Below, in pieces: positions 16,563-25,689 of a DNA stretch of 64,000 bases (the stretch's first letter is position 1; the number at the start of each line of letters is the position of its first letter). The stretch lies in NCBI RefSeq assembly GCF_016863295.1, contig NZ_BOOP01000001.1:186001-250000 (forward strand), given 5' to 3'. The notes below the pieces were generated by a model. The model saw only the letters and a list, made by a program, of their open reading frames with translations, did no database searches and was not told where the DNA came from. A program made the translations under genes and the position numbers. Source of the stretch: Planotetraspora phitsanulokensis (GTDB lineage: Bacteria > Actinomycetota > Actinomycetes > Streptosporangiales > Streptosporangiaceae).

Positions 16563-16662
16563 TCTAAGACACGACCAGGCAACACTGAACGCGTGTTCGA
16601 GATTATTTCGTGCGGCACCACGCCGCGTTTCCTCCCCCGCCTGAAGGCAGGGGTTTCCACAT
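16231..16662 (-). mobile_element. Deletion derivative of an IS200/IS605-type element
   Basis: At 16231-16281 two hairpins follow each other: CCCCTTCC with an 8 bp stem, then CCCACGG with a 7 bp stem. On the minus strand this ends GGGGAG-AAGG-TCAA, the usual look of a tnpB-side end. A second imperfect hairpin of the same kind (CCCC-GCC/GGC-GGGG) lies at 16634-16653 on the other side of the TnpB fragment. Only the ends and the tnpB start remain. The second hairpin may be the left end, or the right end of another lost copy; I cannot decide. The element ends about 14 bp before the next gene and now forms its leader. Confidence 0.55.
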
Positions 16663-16675
16663 TCAAGGAGATTTG

Positions 16676-17470
16676 ATGACGGCAGTTGCGGGGTTGCGGA
16701 CAGTGTTGTCCGTGCCGGAGCGCTTCCGAGGACCTGAGGGCACCGCCAACGGCGGGTGGATCGCGGGGACGTTGGCGAGTTCGCTCACCGGTGGTGGGCA
16801 GGACTCGGCGGTGGAGGTCACCCTGCACAAACCGGTCCCGCTCGAGACCGAGGTCACGATCGAGCACGTCGGCAACACCGTCACGTTGAACCTCGGTGAC
16901 CAGCACCTGGCGGAGGCCATCCCGGTCGCGCTCGGCCGCGGCGCGGGAGGCGGCTCGGCGGAGGAGCTGACGCCGCCGCCGTTCGTGCCCTTCAACGACG
17001 CCGCGCGGGCGGAGGACGGGTTCCGCGGACGGTACCGGCACCCCATCGCGGGCTGCTTCGCCTGCGGCCTGCGCGAGCCGGGCGACGGGCTGCGGATCTT
17101 CCCCGGGCCGGTCGCGGGAACGGATCTCGTCGCCGCCGGCTGGCGGGTTCCCGTGGGGGTGACCGACGAGCACGGGGTCGTCCCCGACTCGATCATCTGG
17201 GCGGCTCTCGACTGCGCCACGGGCTGGGTCCAGTACGGCTCCTCCGAGGAGTCCGGGACGGGGTCCGTGCAGCCGGTGGAGTCCGCGCTGCTCGGCCGGC
17301 TGACCGGCCAGGTGTTCCGCCGGGTGTACCCCCTCGGCAGCTACTCCGTCGTGGCCCGGGCGATCGGGCGCGAGGGCCGCAAGCTCCACGGGGTGAGCGC
17401 GGTGTACGAGGTGGACGGCACCCTGGTGGCCGCCGCCAGGGCGACGTGGATCACCCCCCGCCCCGCCTGA
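16676..17470 (+). CDS. Hotdog-fold (thioesterase-like) protein
   Basis: A 264-residue protein with two hotdog-like halves. The N-terminal part contains GTANGGWIAG and EVTLHKPVPLET; the second half begins at PIAGCFACGLREPGDGL and ends with VYEVDGTLVAAARATW. This layout is common in actinobacterial acyl-CoA thioesterase-like proteins; substrate and activity are not established. The start at 16676 has AAGGAG 6 bp upstream; an earlier in-frame ATG at 16610 lies in IS remnant sequence and is rejected. Its promoter region has been replaced or overlapped by the IS200/IS605 remnant. Confidence 0.65.
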   Translation: MTAVAGLRTVLSVPERFRGPEGTANGGWIAGTLASSLTGGGQDSAVEVTLHKPVPLETEVTIEHVGNTVTLNLGDQHLAEAIPVALGRGAGGGSAEELTPPPFVPFNDAARAEDGFRGRYRHPIAGCFACGLREPGDGLRIFPGPVAGTDLVAAGWRVPVGVTDEHGVVPDSIIWAALDCATGWVQYGSSEESGTGSVQPVESALLGRLTGQVFRRVYPLGSYSVVARAIGREGRKLHGVSAVYEVDGTLVAAARATWITPRPA

Positions 17471-17472
17471 CC

Positions 17473-17542
17473 CTCCCGCGTGATCAAGCACACCTTCGGG
17501 CGCAGGCCATCCGGCCTGCGCCCTCCGTGTTTGTGATCATGC
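17473..17542. repeat. Two TGATCA-centred intergenic repeat copies
   Basis: CTCCCGCGTGATCAAGCAC at 17473-17491 and GTGATCATGC at 17533-17542 flank the terminator hairpin. The first is nearly identical to two copies at 55400 and 55453, so this is a dispersed intergenic repeat. Confidence 0.6.
17498..17523. terminator. Bidirectional terminator hairpin
   Basis: GGGCGCAGGCC and GGCCTGCGCCC form a perfect 11 bp stem with an ATCC loop between convergent genes ending at 17470 (+) and 17556 (-). Confidence 0.8.
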
Positions 17543-17555
17543 GCAAGGGCGGAGG

Positions 17556-18422
17556 TCAGCCGGTGGTGAGGTGGTCGGCCACCACCGCCGCGCACCGCGG
17601 CTCGAAGATGATCGTGTAGTGGTTGCAGTCCTCGACGAGCTCATGCCGCATCCGGGGGAGCCGCTCCCGCCATGTGGCGGTGATGTCGTCGGGAAGCAGA
17701 CCCACCTCCTCGTTCAGCAGGCCCCGCGGCGCGCGCAGGAGGGTCAGCGGCGACTCGATCGCCTCGAGCGCCGCCCCGATCGTCTCGACCTCGATCCGGA
17801 GCCAGCGCCCGTCCTGCCGTACCGCGTCCTCGCGCGCCCGCGAGCGTACGGCGCCGTCGAGCCCCTCGCCGTCGGCGTCGTAGCGGACGTACTCCTCCAC
17901 GTCGGGCGTCCAGTGGCCGACGAACCCGGGATGGGCGCGGAAGAAGTCGAGATAGGCCTCCACGCTCGGATAGGTCATCTGGAGCCGCGCGAGGGCGGGG
18001 CCGAGGCCGGCCTCCAGCGCCGCGTCGGCGTCCACCCCGAGCGGCAGGGGCAGCGGCAGCCCGCCGTCGACCAGCACGACCCGGGCGTAGCGGCGCCGCG
18101 CGCCGTGCAGGGTGGCGATGTACGCCCCCATGGAGTGACCGGTGAGCACGCTCGTCTCGTCTGCTCCCACGTGCTGCGCGATCAGCTCGAGGTCCTCGGC
18201 GTGCCGGGGCAGGCCGTACGGGCCGGGGACGTCCGCGCTGTGACCGCGCCCGCGCAGGTCGGGAGCGATGAGGGACCACCCGGGCGGGAGCGCGTCGGCC
18301 ACCGTGCGCCAGGCCATGAGGGAGGCGGTGATGCCGTGCGCGGCGATGATCAGGCGCGGCCCCTCGCCGAACCTGGCGATCCGCAGGTGACCTCCCGGAA
18401 CGGCCACATCATCAAATTTCAT
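17556..18422 (-). CDS. Alpha/beta hydrolase
   Basis: A 288-residue soluble alpha/beta hydrolase. HGITAS (29-34) forms the oxyanion hole, LRGRGHS the conserved turn after strand beta-4, and GHSMGA places nucleophile Ser97. A late His in CNHYTII is the likely general base. There is no signal peptide. The ATG at 18422 overlaps an AT-rich stretch. Its promoter region faces the amidotransferase gene at 18490, from which it is divergent. Substrate unknown. Confidence 0.75.
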   Translation of the reverse strand: MKFDDVAVPGGHLRIARFGEGPRLIIAAHGITASLMAWRTVADALPPGWSLIAPDLRGRGHSADVPGPYGLPRHAEDLELIAQHVGADETSVLTGHSMGAYIATLHGARRRYARVVLVDGGLPLPLPLGVDADAALEAGLGPALARLQMTYPSVEAYLDFFRAHPGFVGHWTPDVEEYVRYDADGEGLDGAVRSRAREDAVRQDGRWLRIEVETIGAALEAIESPLTLLRAPRGLLNEEVGLLPDDITATWRERLPRMRHELVEDCNHYTIIFEPRCAAVVADHLTTG

Positions 18423-18489
18423 GATTCGGACTTTACGGCACGCCGTTCCCGGAGTGTCATGCCCTGAGCCCTGTCTCTAAGCTCGCCTC

Positions 18490-19230
18490 ATGCGGGAACG
18501 AGTCACTGTCATCGAACACGAGGCCGAGGCGGGCCTCGGCTTCTTCGCCGACTGGTTGCGGGACGCCGGAATCGACTACGAGGTGGTCCGGCCGTACAAG
18601 GGCGACCCGGTCCCGGAGATCGCGGAGCGCGGGCTGGTCGTCCTCGGCGGTGAGGCGTCCGCGTGGGACGACGAGGGGTACGGCTGGCTGCCGGCCACGA
18701 GGGCGCTGCTCGCCCGCTCGGTCGAGGACGGCGTGCCGACCCTCGGCATCTGCCTGGGAGCCCAGCTCATGACCATCGCCTGCGGCGGCACGGTCGAGCG
18801 GGGCGACGCCGGCCTCGAGATCGGCCTGTGCGAGGTGGCGACGCTGCCCGAGGCCGCGGACGATCCCCTGTTCTCCGCGCTGCCCGCCCGGCCCCTGCGC
18901 GCGGTGCAGTATCACTACGACGCCATGACCGCGCTGCCTCCCGGCGCCGTACGGCTGGCGACCGGCGGCCAGTACCCCAACCAGGCCTACCGGCTGGGAG
19001 CGAACGCGTGGGCCGTGCAGTTCCACCCGGAGGCCACGGCGGCCGTCTTCGAGACCTGGACCAGCGGGGGCGACCTGCCCCCGTCCCAGGCCGGCGAGCT
19101 GAACGCCCAGGTGGGAGCGGGAGAGGAGGAACTGCGCGCGACCTGGCGTCCGCTCGCCGAGGCGTTCGCCGCGCAGATCCTCGAGCGGTCCGCCACGGGA
19201 GCGCGCGACGCCGCGGCGCCCTCGTCATGA
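18490..19230 (+). CDS. Class I glutamine amidotransferase-like protein
   Basis: A 246-residue GATase1 domain protein. The nucleophile elbow GICLGAQ has Cys88 and the His/Glu pair sits in VQFHPEA (His179, Glu181), so the triad is intact. GGEASAWDDE replaces the usual GGP oxyanion segment. No synthetase domain is attached. Members act on glutamine or on gamma-glutamyl compounds such as gamma-glutamyl-amines. Its place between glnA2 and glnE makes a gamma-glutamyl substrate attractive, but this is only context. Confidence 0.75.
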   Translation: MRERVTVIEHEAEAGLGFFADWLRDAGIDYEVVRPYKGDPVPEIAERGLVVLGGEASAWDDEGYGWLPATRALLARSVEDGVPTLGICLGAQLMTIACGGTVERGDAGLEIGLCEVATLPEAADDPLFSALPARPLRAVQYHYDAMTALPPGAVRLATGGQYPNQAYRLGANAWAVQFHPEATAAVFETWTSGGDLPPSQAGELNAQVGAGEEELRATWRPLAEAFAAQILERSATGARDAAAPSS

Positions 19231-19426
19231 GCGAACCGGTCGCGGGGAACACGCTCCGAGTGCGCGTGCATTCCGCGTGATGGGCTGATTACGCTGAGAA
19301 ACCGCTAAGGACGGCGTGTGGGCTCGCGGGTTACCGTGTGCGCGGTTGCGAGCGCGGCTGATCCAGGCGAGGAGGCTTTCATCCCATGTGTACCGTTACG
19401 GGGAAAGCTCACCGCGGGAGGCCGGC

Positions 19427-22400
19427 GTGATCGACGCCGGCATCGAGGAAGGAACGGTTAACACGGCGCCCCGGATCCAGACCACAGCCGGCCGCCTGGC
19501 CGCCCTCGGCTTCGCCGACGGTGCGCGGGCCGAGCGGCTGCTCGACGCGCTCGGCCCCGAGGCCGTGGGCGACTTCGACCTGCTCGACGACCTCGTCGCG
19601 GCGGCCGACCCCGACCTCGCGCTGAGCTCGGTGGCCCGTCTCGTCGAGCGCGACCCGAGCGTGCTCGGCGCGTTCAGGGACGACCCGGTGCTGCGCCGCA
19701 GACTGTTCGGCGTCTTCGGGCTGAGCGCCGCCCTCGCCGACCACGTCGTCCGGCACCCCGGCTGCCTGCGGTTCGTCCAGGCCGCGGAGCGGCCCACCGA
19801 CCGGGAGCTCCGGGAGGAGTTGCTGCTCGCCGTCGGCGCCGACCCGGAGGACGCCGAGCCGATCGCGGACGGCCCGCCGCCGTCGGCGCCCGAGGCCGGG
19901 ACGGGAGACAAGGGCGCCGCCCTGGACGCGCTGCGCGTGGCCTACCGAAGCAGGCTTCTGCACATCGCCGGGCGGGACGTGGCGGGCGACGCGACGCTCG
20001 CCGAGACCGCCGCCACGCTCGCCGACCTGGCCGGCGCGGCCCTCGACGCCGCCCTCGCCATCGCGAGGGCGGAGACCCCCGACTCCGGCGACGTACGGCT
20101 GGCCGTGATCGGGATGGGCAAGTGCGGCGCACGCGAGCTGAACTACATCTCCGACGTGGACGTCGTGTTCGTGGCGGAGCCCAAGGACGGCGTCGACGAG
20201 ACCAAGGCGCTGCAGACGGCCACCCGGCTCGCCCAGGCGATGATGAAGGCCTGCTCGACCAGCACGCCCGAAGGATCCCTGTGGGAGGTGGACGCCGGCC
20301 TGCGTCCCGAGGGGAAGATGGGCCCCCTCGTGCGGACCCTCGACAGCCACCTCGCGTACTACCGCCGATGGGCCAAGACCTGGGAGTTCCAGGCCCTGCT
20401 CAAGGCCAGGCCGATCGCGGGTGATCTGGAGCTGGGGCAGGCGTACGTCGCGGCCGTCAACGAGATGGTGTGGCAGGCCGCCGCCCGCCCCCACTTCGTC
20501 GAGGACGTCCAGGCGATGCGCCGCCGCGTCGAGGCCCACGTCCGGGCGAGCGAGGCGGAGCGCCAGATCAAGCTCGGGCCGGGAGGCCTGCGGGACATCG
20601 AGTTCGCCGTGCAGCTGCTCCAGCTCGTGCACGGCCGTTCGGAGCCCCTGCTGCGGCGCCGCGCGACGCTCTCCGCCCTGGCGGCCCTGTCCAGAGGCGG
20701 GTTCGTCGGCCGGGACGACGCCAAGGCGCTGGCCGAGGCGTACACCTTCCTCCGCCAGGTCGAGCACATGATCCAGCTCTACCGGCTGCGCCGTACACAC
20801 GTGGTGCCCTCCGACACCGCCGATCTCCGCAGGATCGGCCGGGGCCTCGGCATGACCACCGACCCGGTCGGCGAGTTCACCACGACGTGGAAGCGGCACG
20901 CGCTCGAGGTGCGGCGGCTGCACGAGAAGCTGTTCTACCGCCCGCTCCTGCAGGCGGTCGCCCGGCTGCCGGAATCCGAGGCCCGCCTGTCGACCGCGGC
21001 CGCGACGGCCCGGCTCGAAGCCCTCGGCTACGCGGACCCGGAGGGCGCGCTGCGCCACATCGCCGGCCTGACCAGCGGGGTCTCCAGGCGTGCGGCCATC
21101 CAGCGCACACTGTTGCCGGTCATGCTGGGCTGGTTCGCCGACGCCCCCGATCCGGACGCCGGCCTGCTCGGCTTCCGGCAGGTCAGCGACAAGCTCGGGA
21201 GCACGCCCTGGTACCTGCGGCTGCTCCGGGACGAGACCGCCGTCGCGGAGCGCCTCGCCCGGGTGCTGGGTACCAGCCGCTACGTCACCGGCATGCTGCT
21301 CCACGCCCCCGAGGCGGTCGGGATGCTCGGCGAGACGAGCGAGCTCGCCGTACGGCCCGCGTCGACGATGGCGGGGGAGGCGGCGGCCGCCGTCAACCGC
21401 CACGGCGCAGACGCCGAGACCGCCGTCACCGCCATCCGGGCGCTGCGCCGCAAGGAGCTGCTGCGTACGGCTTGCGCCGACCTGTTCGGGCTGATCGACA
21501 TCGAGGAGGTCGGCGGGGCGCTGTCGTCGCTGAACGACGTGACCATTCAGGCCGCCCTGGACGCGACCATCAACAAGGTCTGCCAGGGCAGGCGGGAGGA
21601 CTTCCCCACCCGTCTGTCGGTGATCGCGATGGGCCGGCTGGGCGGGATGGAGAGCTCCTACGCCAGCGACGCCGACGTGATGTTCGTCCACGCCCCGCGC
21701 CCGGGGGTGGCGGAACGGGACGCCACGGTCGCGGCCCAGACGGTGGCCGAGGAGATGCGCCGGCTGCTCGCACAGCCCGCCCCCGACCCGCCGCTGCAGA
21801 TCGACGCGGGGCTCCGGCCGGAGGGACGGCAGGGGCCGCTGGTCCGCACGATCGCCTCCTACCGGGCCTACTACGAGCGCTGGTCGTCTCACTGGGAGGC
21901 GCAGGCGCTCATGCGGGCCCGATTCTGCGCCGGAGACGCCGAGCTCGGCGCCGAGTTCATGGACCTCATCAACCCGATGCGGTATTCGCCTGAGGGCATC
22001 TCCATGGAGGCCGTCAGGGAGATGCGCAAGCTCAAGGCCCGGATGGAGGCCGAGCGGCTGCCCCGGGGCGCCGACCCGGCCCTCCACACCAAGCTCGGCA
22101 GGGGCGGGCTCAGCGACGTCGAGTGGGTGGCCCAGCTCATCCAGCTCAGGCACGCGGGCGCCGTACCGGCACTGCGGACGACGCGGACCCTCGACGCCCT
22201 GCGGGCCGCGGTGGCGGAGGGACTGCTGGATCAGGCCGACGAAGCCGTGCTCGCGGAGGCGTGGCGGTTCGCCTCGCGCGTCCGCGACGCCATCATGCTC
22301 GTGCGCGGCCGGGCCGCCGACAGCATTCCCGGAGCGGTGAAGGAGCGGGTTCTGATCTCCCGGGCGCTCGGATACCCGCCCGACGGATCCGAGGACTTCA

Positions 22401-22468
22401 TCGAGGACTACCGCCGCGCCACCCGAAGGGCGCGGGCCGTCGCGGAACGCCTCCTGTACGAGGACTGA
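19427..22468 (+). CDS. glnE: Bifunctional glutamine synthetase adenylyltransferase/adenylyl-removase
   Basis: A 1013-residue protein that adds AMP to, and phosphorolyses it from, the regulatory tyrosine of GlnA1. It has two nucleotidyltransferase domains. The N-terminal one carries the GMGKCGARELNY motif from residue 229 followed by SDVDVVF; the C-terminal one carries GRLGGMESSYASDADVMF near residue 735. Both keep the D-x-D metal pair. The GTG at 19427 is chosen because GGGAGG lies 5-6 bp upstream; a frame extension to 19316 encodes non-conserved sequence. It is monocistronic as far as visible. Its substrate GlnA1 is encoded 20 kb away at 42428. Confidence 0.95.
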   Translation: MIDAGIEEGTVNTAPRIQTTAGRLAALGFADGARAERLLDALGPEAVGDFDLLDDLVAAADPDLALSSVARLVERDPSVLGAFRDDPVLRRRLFGVFGLSAALADHVVRHPGCLRFVQAAERPTDRELREELLLAVGADPEDAEPIADGPPPSAPEAGTGDKGAALDALRVAYRSRLLHIAGRDVAGDATLAETAATLADLAGAALDAALAIARAETPDSGDVRLAVIGMGKCGARELNYISDVDVVFVAEPKDGVDETKALQTATRLAQAMMKACSTSTPEGSLWEVDAGLRPEGKMGPLVRTLDSHLAYYRRWAKTWEFQALLKARPIAGDLELGQAYVAAVNEMVWQAAARPHFVEDVQAMRRRVEAHVRASEAERQIKLGPGGLRDIEFAVQLLQLVHGRSEPLLRRRATLSALAALSRGGFVGRDDAKALAEAYTFLRQVEHMIQLYRLRRTHVVPSDTADLRRIGRGLGMTTDPVGEFTTTWKRHALEVRRLHEKLFYRPLLQAVARLPESEARLSTAAATARLEALGYADPEGALRHIAGLTSGVSRRAAIQRTLLPVMLGWFADAPDPDAGLLGFRQVSDKLGSTPWYLRLLRDETAVAERLARVLGTSRYVTGMLLHAPEAVGMLGETSELAVRPASTMAGEAAAAVNRHGADAETAVTAIRALRRKELLRTACADLFGLIDIEEVGGALSSLNDVTIQAALDATINKVCQGRREDFPTRLSVIAMGRLGGMESSYASDADVMFVHAPRPGVAERDATVAAQTVAEEMRRLLAQPAPDPPLQIDAGLRPEGRQGPLVRTIASYRAYYERWSSHWEAQALMRARFCAGDAELGAEFMDLINPMRYSPEGISMEAVREMRKLKARMEAERLPRGADPALHTKLGRGGLSDVEWVAQLIQLRHAGAVPALRTTRTLDALRAAVAEGLLDQADEAVLAEAWRFASRVRDAIMLVRGRAADSIPGAVKERVLISRALGYPPDGSEDFIEDYRRATRRARAVAERLLYED

Positions 22469-22641
22469 GCGGGCCGGCCTTTTCCCCAATACGCATTTTT
22501 CGGGAAATTGTCATGCGGCGTTCGCGTGTTCGTGGGACGATCCGTGAGATATGCGCCGAGCCCTTGGGGCCATCGGTGCCTAAGGGTCAGATCGTGATTA
22601 TCTGAAGCGTTGCGCCCAGAGGTTGCCACGGTGTATCAACG

Positions 22642-24156
22642 GTGCGGGTGATCTCATTGATCTCGTATTACGTAGACCTGGCAATCGGTCTCATTCTCGC
22701 CTTCCTGTTGTTGTCGTTGCTGGTCAGCGGACTCAACGAGGGCATCGTCAGGCTGCTCGGAATTCGCAGCAAGTTCTTATGGGCATACCTTCGCGACACG
22801 CTCGACGGCGCTGAGACCGGGGAAAAGCCCTCACTCTTCATCCGGCTGCTGGAACGGCTGCTCGACATGCTGAAGGGTCTCGGGCGCAGGCTGCGGGCCC
22901 CGCTCATGGACCTGTTGCCGCCGTCGGGGGAGGGACGCTCGCGGCTGCCCGCGACCGTGCTCGGCGTGTTCGCCAAGCTGCCCTTCGGCACCGACCCGCG
23001 GCCCGCCTTCAGCCCGTTGCCGGCGCCGTCCCAGAGCCCGCCGCTCGCCGCCGCCCCCGACTCGGTCGCGGCGGCGGAGGCCGTCCAGGCGGATCCTGCT
23101 CCCGCGGGGGCACCGGCGGGCGCGGCCCCGCCCCAGACCGCCGTCTCCGGGCAGGCGTTGCCGGCGGACGGCACAGGCGACGGCGTCGTCACCGCCGAGA
23201 TCGATCCGGCGGATCCCGCGCATGGAGCCGATCAGGCCGACGACGAGGAGCGGGCGCCCGCCGCGCAACCGACGGAGAGCGCCACCGCGGCAGCCGAGCC
23301 GATCACGGAGCCGGGGGAGAGCGCGGCCGAGCCGGTCGCGCAGCCGGGGGAGGGCGTCGCGGCCCAACCGGTCGCCCAGGTGGTGTCGCCCGGGCAGGGC
23401 AAGTCGATGGCAGAACTGCTCCACGAGCGGCTCCAGGAGATCGACCACTCCAGGCGCGGCAAGACCAGCATCGCCGACATCCCGCCGGCGCGCTTCGCCG
23501 TGGCGCTCATGGAGATCGCCACCGAGCACGGCGGCGTCGAGCCGCTGATGCGCGACCTCGACCAGCTCAAGAGCCCCCTCTACCGCCCGCTCAAGGCCGT
23601 CTGGGACAAGGCCGACGAGGACATGGAGGCATTCCGGCGCGGCGTCGAGGAGTGGTTCGACGGCGAGATGCAGCGGCTTTCCATGCTCTACAAGCGATAC
23701 GTCCGCTGGGTCGTCGCGCTGCTGTCCCTGGTCGTGACGCTCGGGTTCAGCATGGACGCCCTCGAGTACGGCAAGACGCTGCTCAACGACAACGCCTACC
23801 GGAGCGCCGTGACGGCCTTCGCCCAGTCGGGGGAGCAGGCCCTCAAGCCCTTCCAGGACCAGTGCGCGCCGGGCCAGGACACCTACACGTGCGTGACCGA
23901 GGTGCTGAGCACCCCGGCCTTCGTCAAGATCTTCGCGAACGCGCCGGTGAGCGTGACCATGAGCAGCGGCGACGACGGCCCGCAGTGGGAGTGGCACGGC
24001 GGCGGCTGGTGGGACCGTCTCTCCTCACCCGGCCACTGGCCCGGATTCCTCCTCACCCTGGTTGCCGTCCTGTTCGGGGCCCCCTTCTGGTGGGACATGT
24101 TCCGGCGGGTCACCGGCCTCAAGTCCCGCGTCAGCGGCGCCGTCACCAAGCAGTAG
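22642..24156 (+). CDS. Large membrane protein with Pro/Ala/Glu-rich linker, function unknown
   Basis: A 504-residue protein I cannot assign to a named family. It starts with GTG at 22642. Residues about 8-32 are a membrane helix (LAIGLILAFLLLSLLVSG) followed by LNEGIVRLLGIRSKFLW. Residues about 120-255 are a disordered Pro/Ala/Glu-rich linker. A charged helical region (PPARFAVALMEIATEHGG to GEMQRLSMLYKRYVRW) leads to a second helix at about 354-373. An extracytoplasmic part with CAPGQDTYTC (a possible disulfide) precedes a third helix near 466-484, GAPFWWDMF and a basic tail. The end resembles conserved bacterial membrane proteins of unknown role that end in a GAPFWFD-like helix. Confidence 0.7.
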   Translation: MRVISLISYYVDLAIGLILAFLLLSLLVSGLNEGIVRLLGIRSKFLWAYLRDTLDGAETGEKPSLFIRLLERLLDMLKGLGRRLRAPLMDLLPPSGEGRSRLPATVLGVFAKLPFGTDPRPAFSPLPAPSQSPPLAAAPDSVAAAEAVQADPAPAGAPAGAAPPQTAVSGQALPADGTGDGVVTAEIDPADPAHGADQADDEERAPAAQPTESATAAAEPITEPGESAAEPVAQPGEGVAAQPVAQVVSPGQGKSMAELLHERLQEIDHSRRGKTSIADIPPARFAVALMEIATEHGGVEPLMRDLDQLKSPLYRPLKAVWDKADEDMEAFRRGVEEWFDGEMQRLSMLYKRYVRWVVALLSLVVTLGFSMDALEYGKTLLNDNAYRSAVTAFAQSGEQALKPFQDQCAPGQDTYTCVTEVLSTPAFVKIFANAPVSVTMSSGDDGPQWEWHGGGWWDRLSSPGHWPGFLLTLVAVLFGAPFWWDMFRRVTGLKSRVSGAVTKQ

Positions 24157-24170
24157 GCCATCGCGTGCGG

Positions 24171-24198
24171 CGGCCGCTCTCCCAATGGGGGGCGGCCG
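24171..24198 (+). terminator. Stem-loop between convergent genes
   Basis: CGGCCGC and GCGGCCG (7 bp) enclose a 14 nt loop after the membrane-protein stop at 24156; the facing gene ends at 24222. Confidence 0.5.
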
Positions 24199-24221
24199 TT
24201 TCGCCGGTCCGGGGCGACCAC

Positions 24222-24932
24222 CTAACCGGGCGGAAGGGCAAGGGCGAGGAGTTCCCGGGCGAGGATCTCAGGGTGCGTCACCATCGCGAGGTGACCCACG
24301 CCCTCCAGTGTGATCACCTGGACACCGCGCCGACCGGCCAGTTCGGCGGTCTCGTCGAGGATCGGGAGGCCCGCGCAGTGCACGAAGGTCGCGGGAATGG
24401 CCTCGCGCGCGGCGTCGTCGACGGCGGGCAGCGGCTCCTCCACCGTACGCCTCGGCACGGGGGTGACCCGCTCCTCCACCCACCGGCGATCACTTTCGTC
24501 GTCCATGCCGAAAAGGGCGGGATCCACGGGTGAGGCCATCCAGGGCAGGCCGGGCGGAGACTGGCTGAAGTGCTCTCTCATGAGGGGGATCAGGTCGAAC
24601 GCCGACTGGCCCGACCGCGGCAGGAGGGCGTCGACGTAGCACAGCCGCCCGATACGCCCGGGGATGAGCCCGCCCGCCCCGGCGATGACCATGCCTCCGT
24701 AGCTGTGCCCCACCAGGATCGCGTCGGTCACGTCCTGCTGCTCCATCAGGTCCACGATCTCGCGGATGTGGACCGACAGGCCAAGGTGGGGAGCGGCCAG
24801 GTGGCGGCGTTCGGCCATGCCGGCCAGGGTGGGCGCGAACACCCGATGCCCGGCCTCCTCGAGCGCGGGCCGCACGCGCTCCCAGCTCCACCCTCCGAGC
24901 CAGGAACCGTGTATCAGCACGTACGTCGCCAT
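24222..24932 (-). CDS. Alpha/beta hydrolase (esterase EstC / salicylate-esterase-like)
   Basis: A 236-residue protein. MATYVLIHGSWLGGW gives the oxyanion hole, GHSYGG places Ser77, and the C-terminal GVGHLAMV supplies His. The size, the first-line HGSWLGGWSW motif and APTLAGMAERRHL match the small esterase/hydroxynitrile-lyase-like subgroup found beside catabolic or tailoring genes. The partner substrate is unknown. It is the first gene of the accessory region that splits the core order. Confidence 0.75.
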   Translation of the reverse strand: MATYVLIHGSWLGGWSWERVRPALEEAGHRVFAPTLAGMAERRHLAAPHLGLSVHIREIVDLMEQQDVTDAILVGHSYGGMVIAGAGGLIPGRIGRLCYVDALLPRSGQSAFDLIPLMREHFSQSPPGLPWMASPVDPALFGMDDESDRRWVEERVTPVPRRTVEEPLPAVDDAAREAIPATFVHCAGLPILDETAELAGRRGVQVITLEGVGHLAMVTHPEILARELLALALPPG

Positions 24933-24974
24933 GCGTCCCTCATGACCGGTCGTTCCCTATGAGTGACGCATGGC

Positions 24975-25412
24975 CTACTTGGGGGCCGGTTCCGTCAGGC
25001 CCAGGCCGAGCTGGCTGAAGAGCTCGAGCTGGTCGAAGTATTCGCGATGGGTCTGGATCTTGCCGTTCTCGACGAAAGTGGAGCATGTGCTGCGAAGGGT
25101 GATGGGCCGGCCCGTGCCTTTCAGCTCACGCCCGTCCGGCAGGAGGAGGGGTCCGGTATGCGTCCCGGTCATGGTCCACTCCGTGACCGCGGGATTCTCG
25201 CAGTCGCCGAGTTCGAACCACGGCGTGAGGTGAAGGTCGGGGAAGCTCTTGAACAGCTGCTCGTAGATCCAGGAGATCTGCTCAAGCCCTTCTGCCACGC
25301 CTGACGGCGTCACGTAGACGGCGTCCGGACTGTAGCAGTCGAGCACCGCCTGCAGGTCGTGAGCGTTGATCGCCTTGCCCAAGCGGTGTTTGAGATCCCA
25401 GTAAGTAGCCAT
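24975..25412 (-). CDS. SnoaL/NTF2-like protein
   Basis: A 145-residue alpha+beta barrel protein. AINAHDLQAVLDCYSPDAVYVTPSG at the start and GKIQTHREYFDQLELFSQLGL near the end are the SnoaL-like pattern (N-terminal helices, then curved sheet). Family members are polyketide cyclases, limonene-epoxide-hydrolase-like enzymes or non-catalytic. It lies 42 bp upstream of the hydrolase gene on the same strand and is probably co-transcribed with it. The upstream region to 25540 is notably AT-rich. Confidence 0.75.
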   Translation of the reverse strand: MATYWDLKHRLGKAINAHDLQAVLDCYSPDAVYVTPSGVAEGLEQISWIYEQLFKSFPDLHLTPWFELGDCENPAVTEWTMTGTHTGPLLLPDGRELKGTGRPITLRSTCSTFVENGKIQTHREYFDQLELFSQLGLGLTEPAPK

Positions 25413-25689
25413 CGAATGCCCCTCGCCGGTGTCGGGGGCCGCCGGCGCCCGTCGATCGGATCGAGATCGGCGCTGCCCCAGCGCCCGATAGGCGCCCGGT
25501 TTGAACTAAAAATGACAAATTTATGCTAGCCAGCAGGGAGTCATAGGCAGATTATGGCGGCGTTAGCCGCATACCAAGGAAGATGTCTCGTTTTTCTCAT
25601 TGGTCATGCCGGTCACATCTCCTCCGCCCACCTCGGTCTGCCGTCCGCGAAGCGCGTGCCCGCCACGGTCCCGGACGGAGACGAGGCAT

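Noticed and set aside
19288-19303. Possible GlnR box before glnE (ATTAC...GAAAC)
   Set aside because: The spacing is five, not six, bases and no second pair follows.
19409-22489. A 1026-codon open frame antisense to glnE
   Set aside because: It arises from GC-biased codons of glnE; its translation is Arg/Gly/Pro-rich without family features. The same holds for 52384-55338 (+), 55517-57397 (-) and many others.
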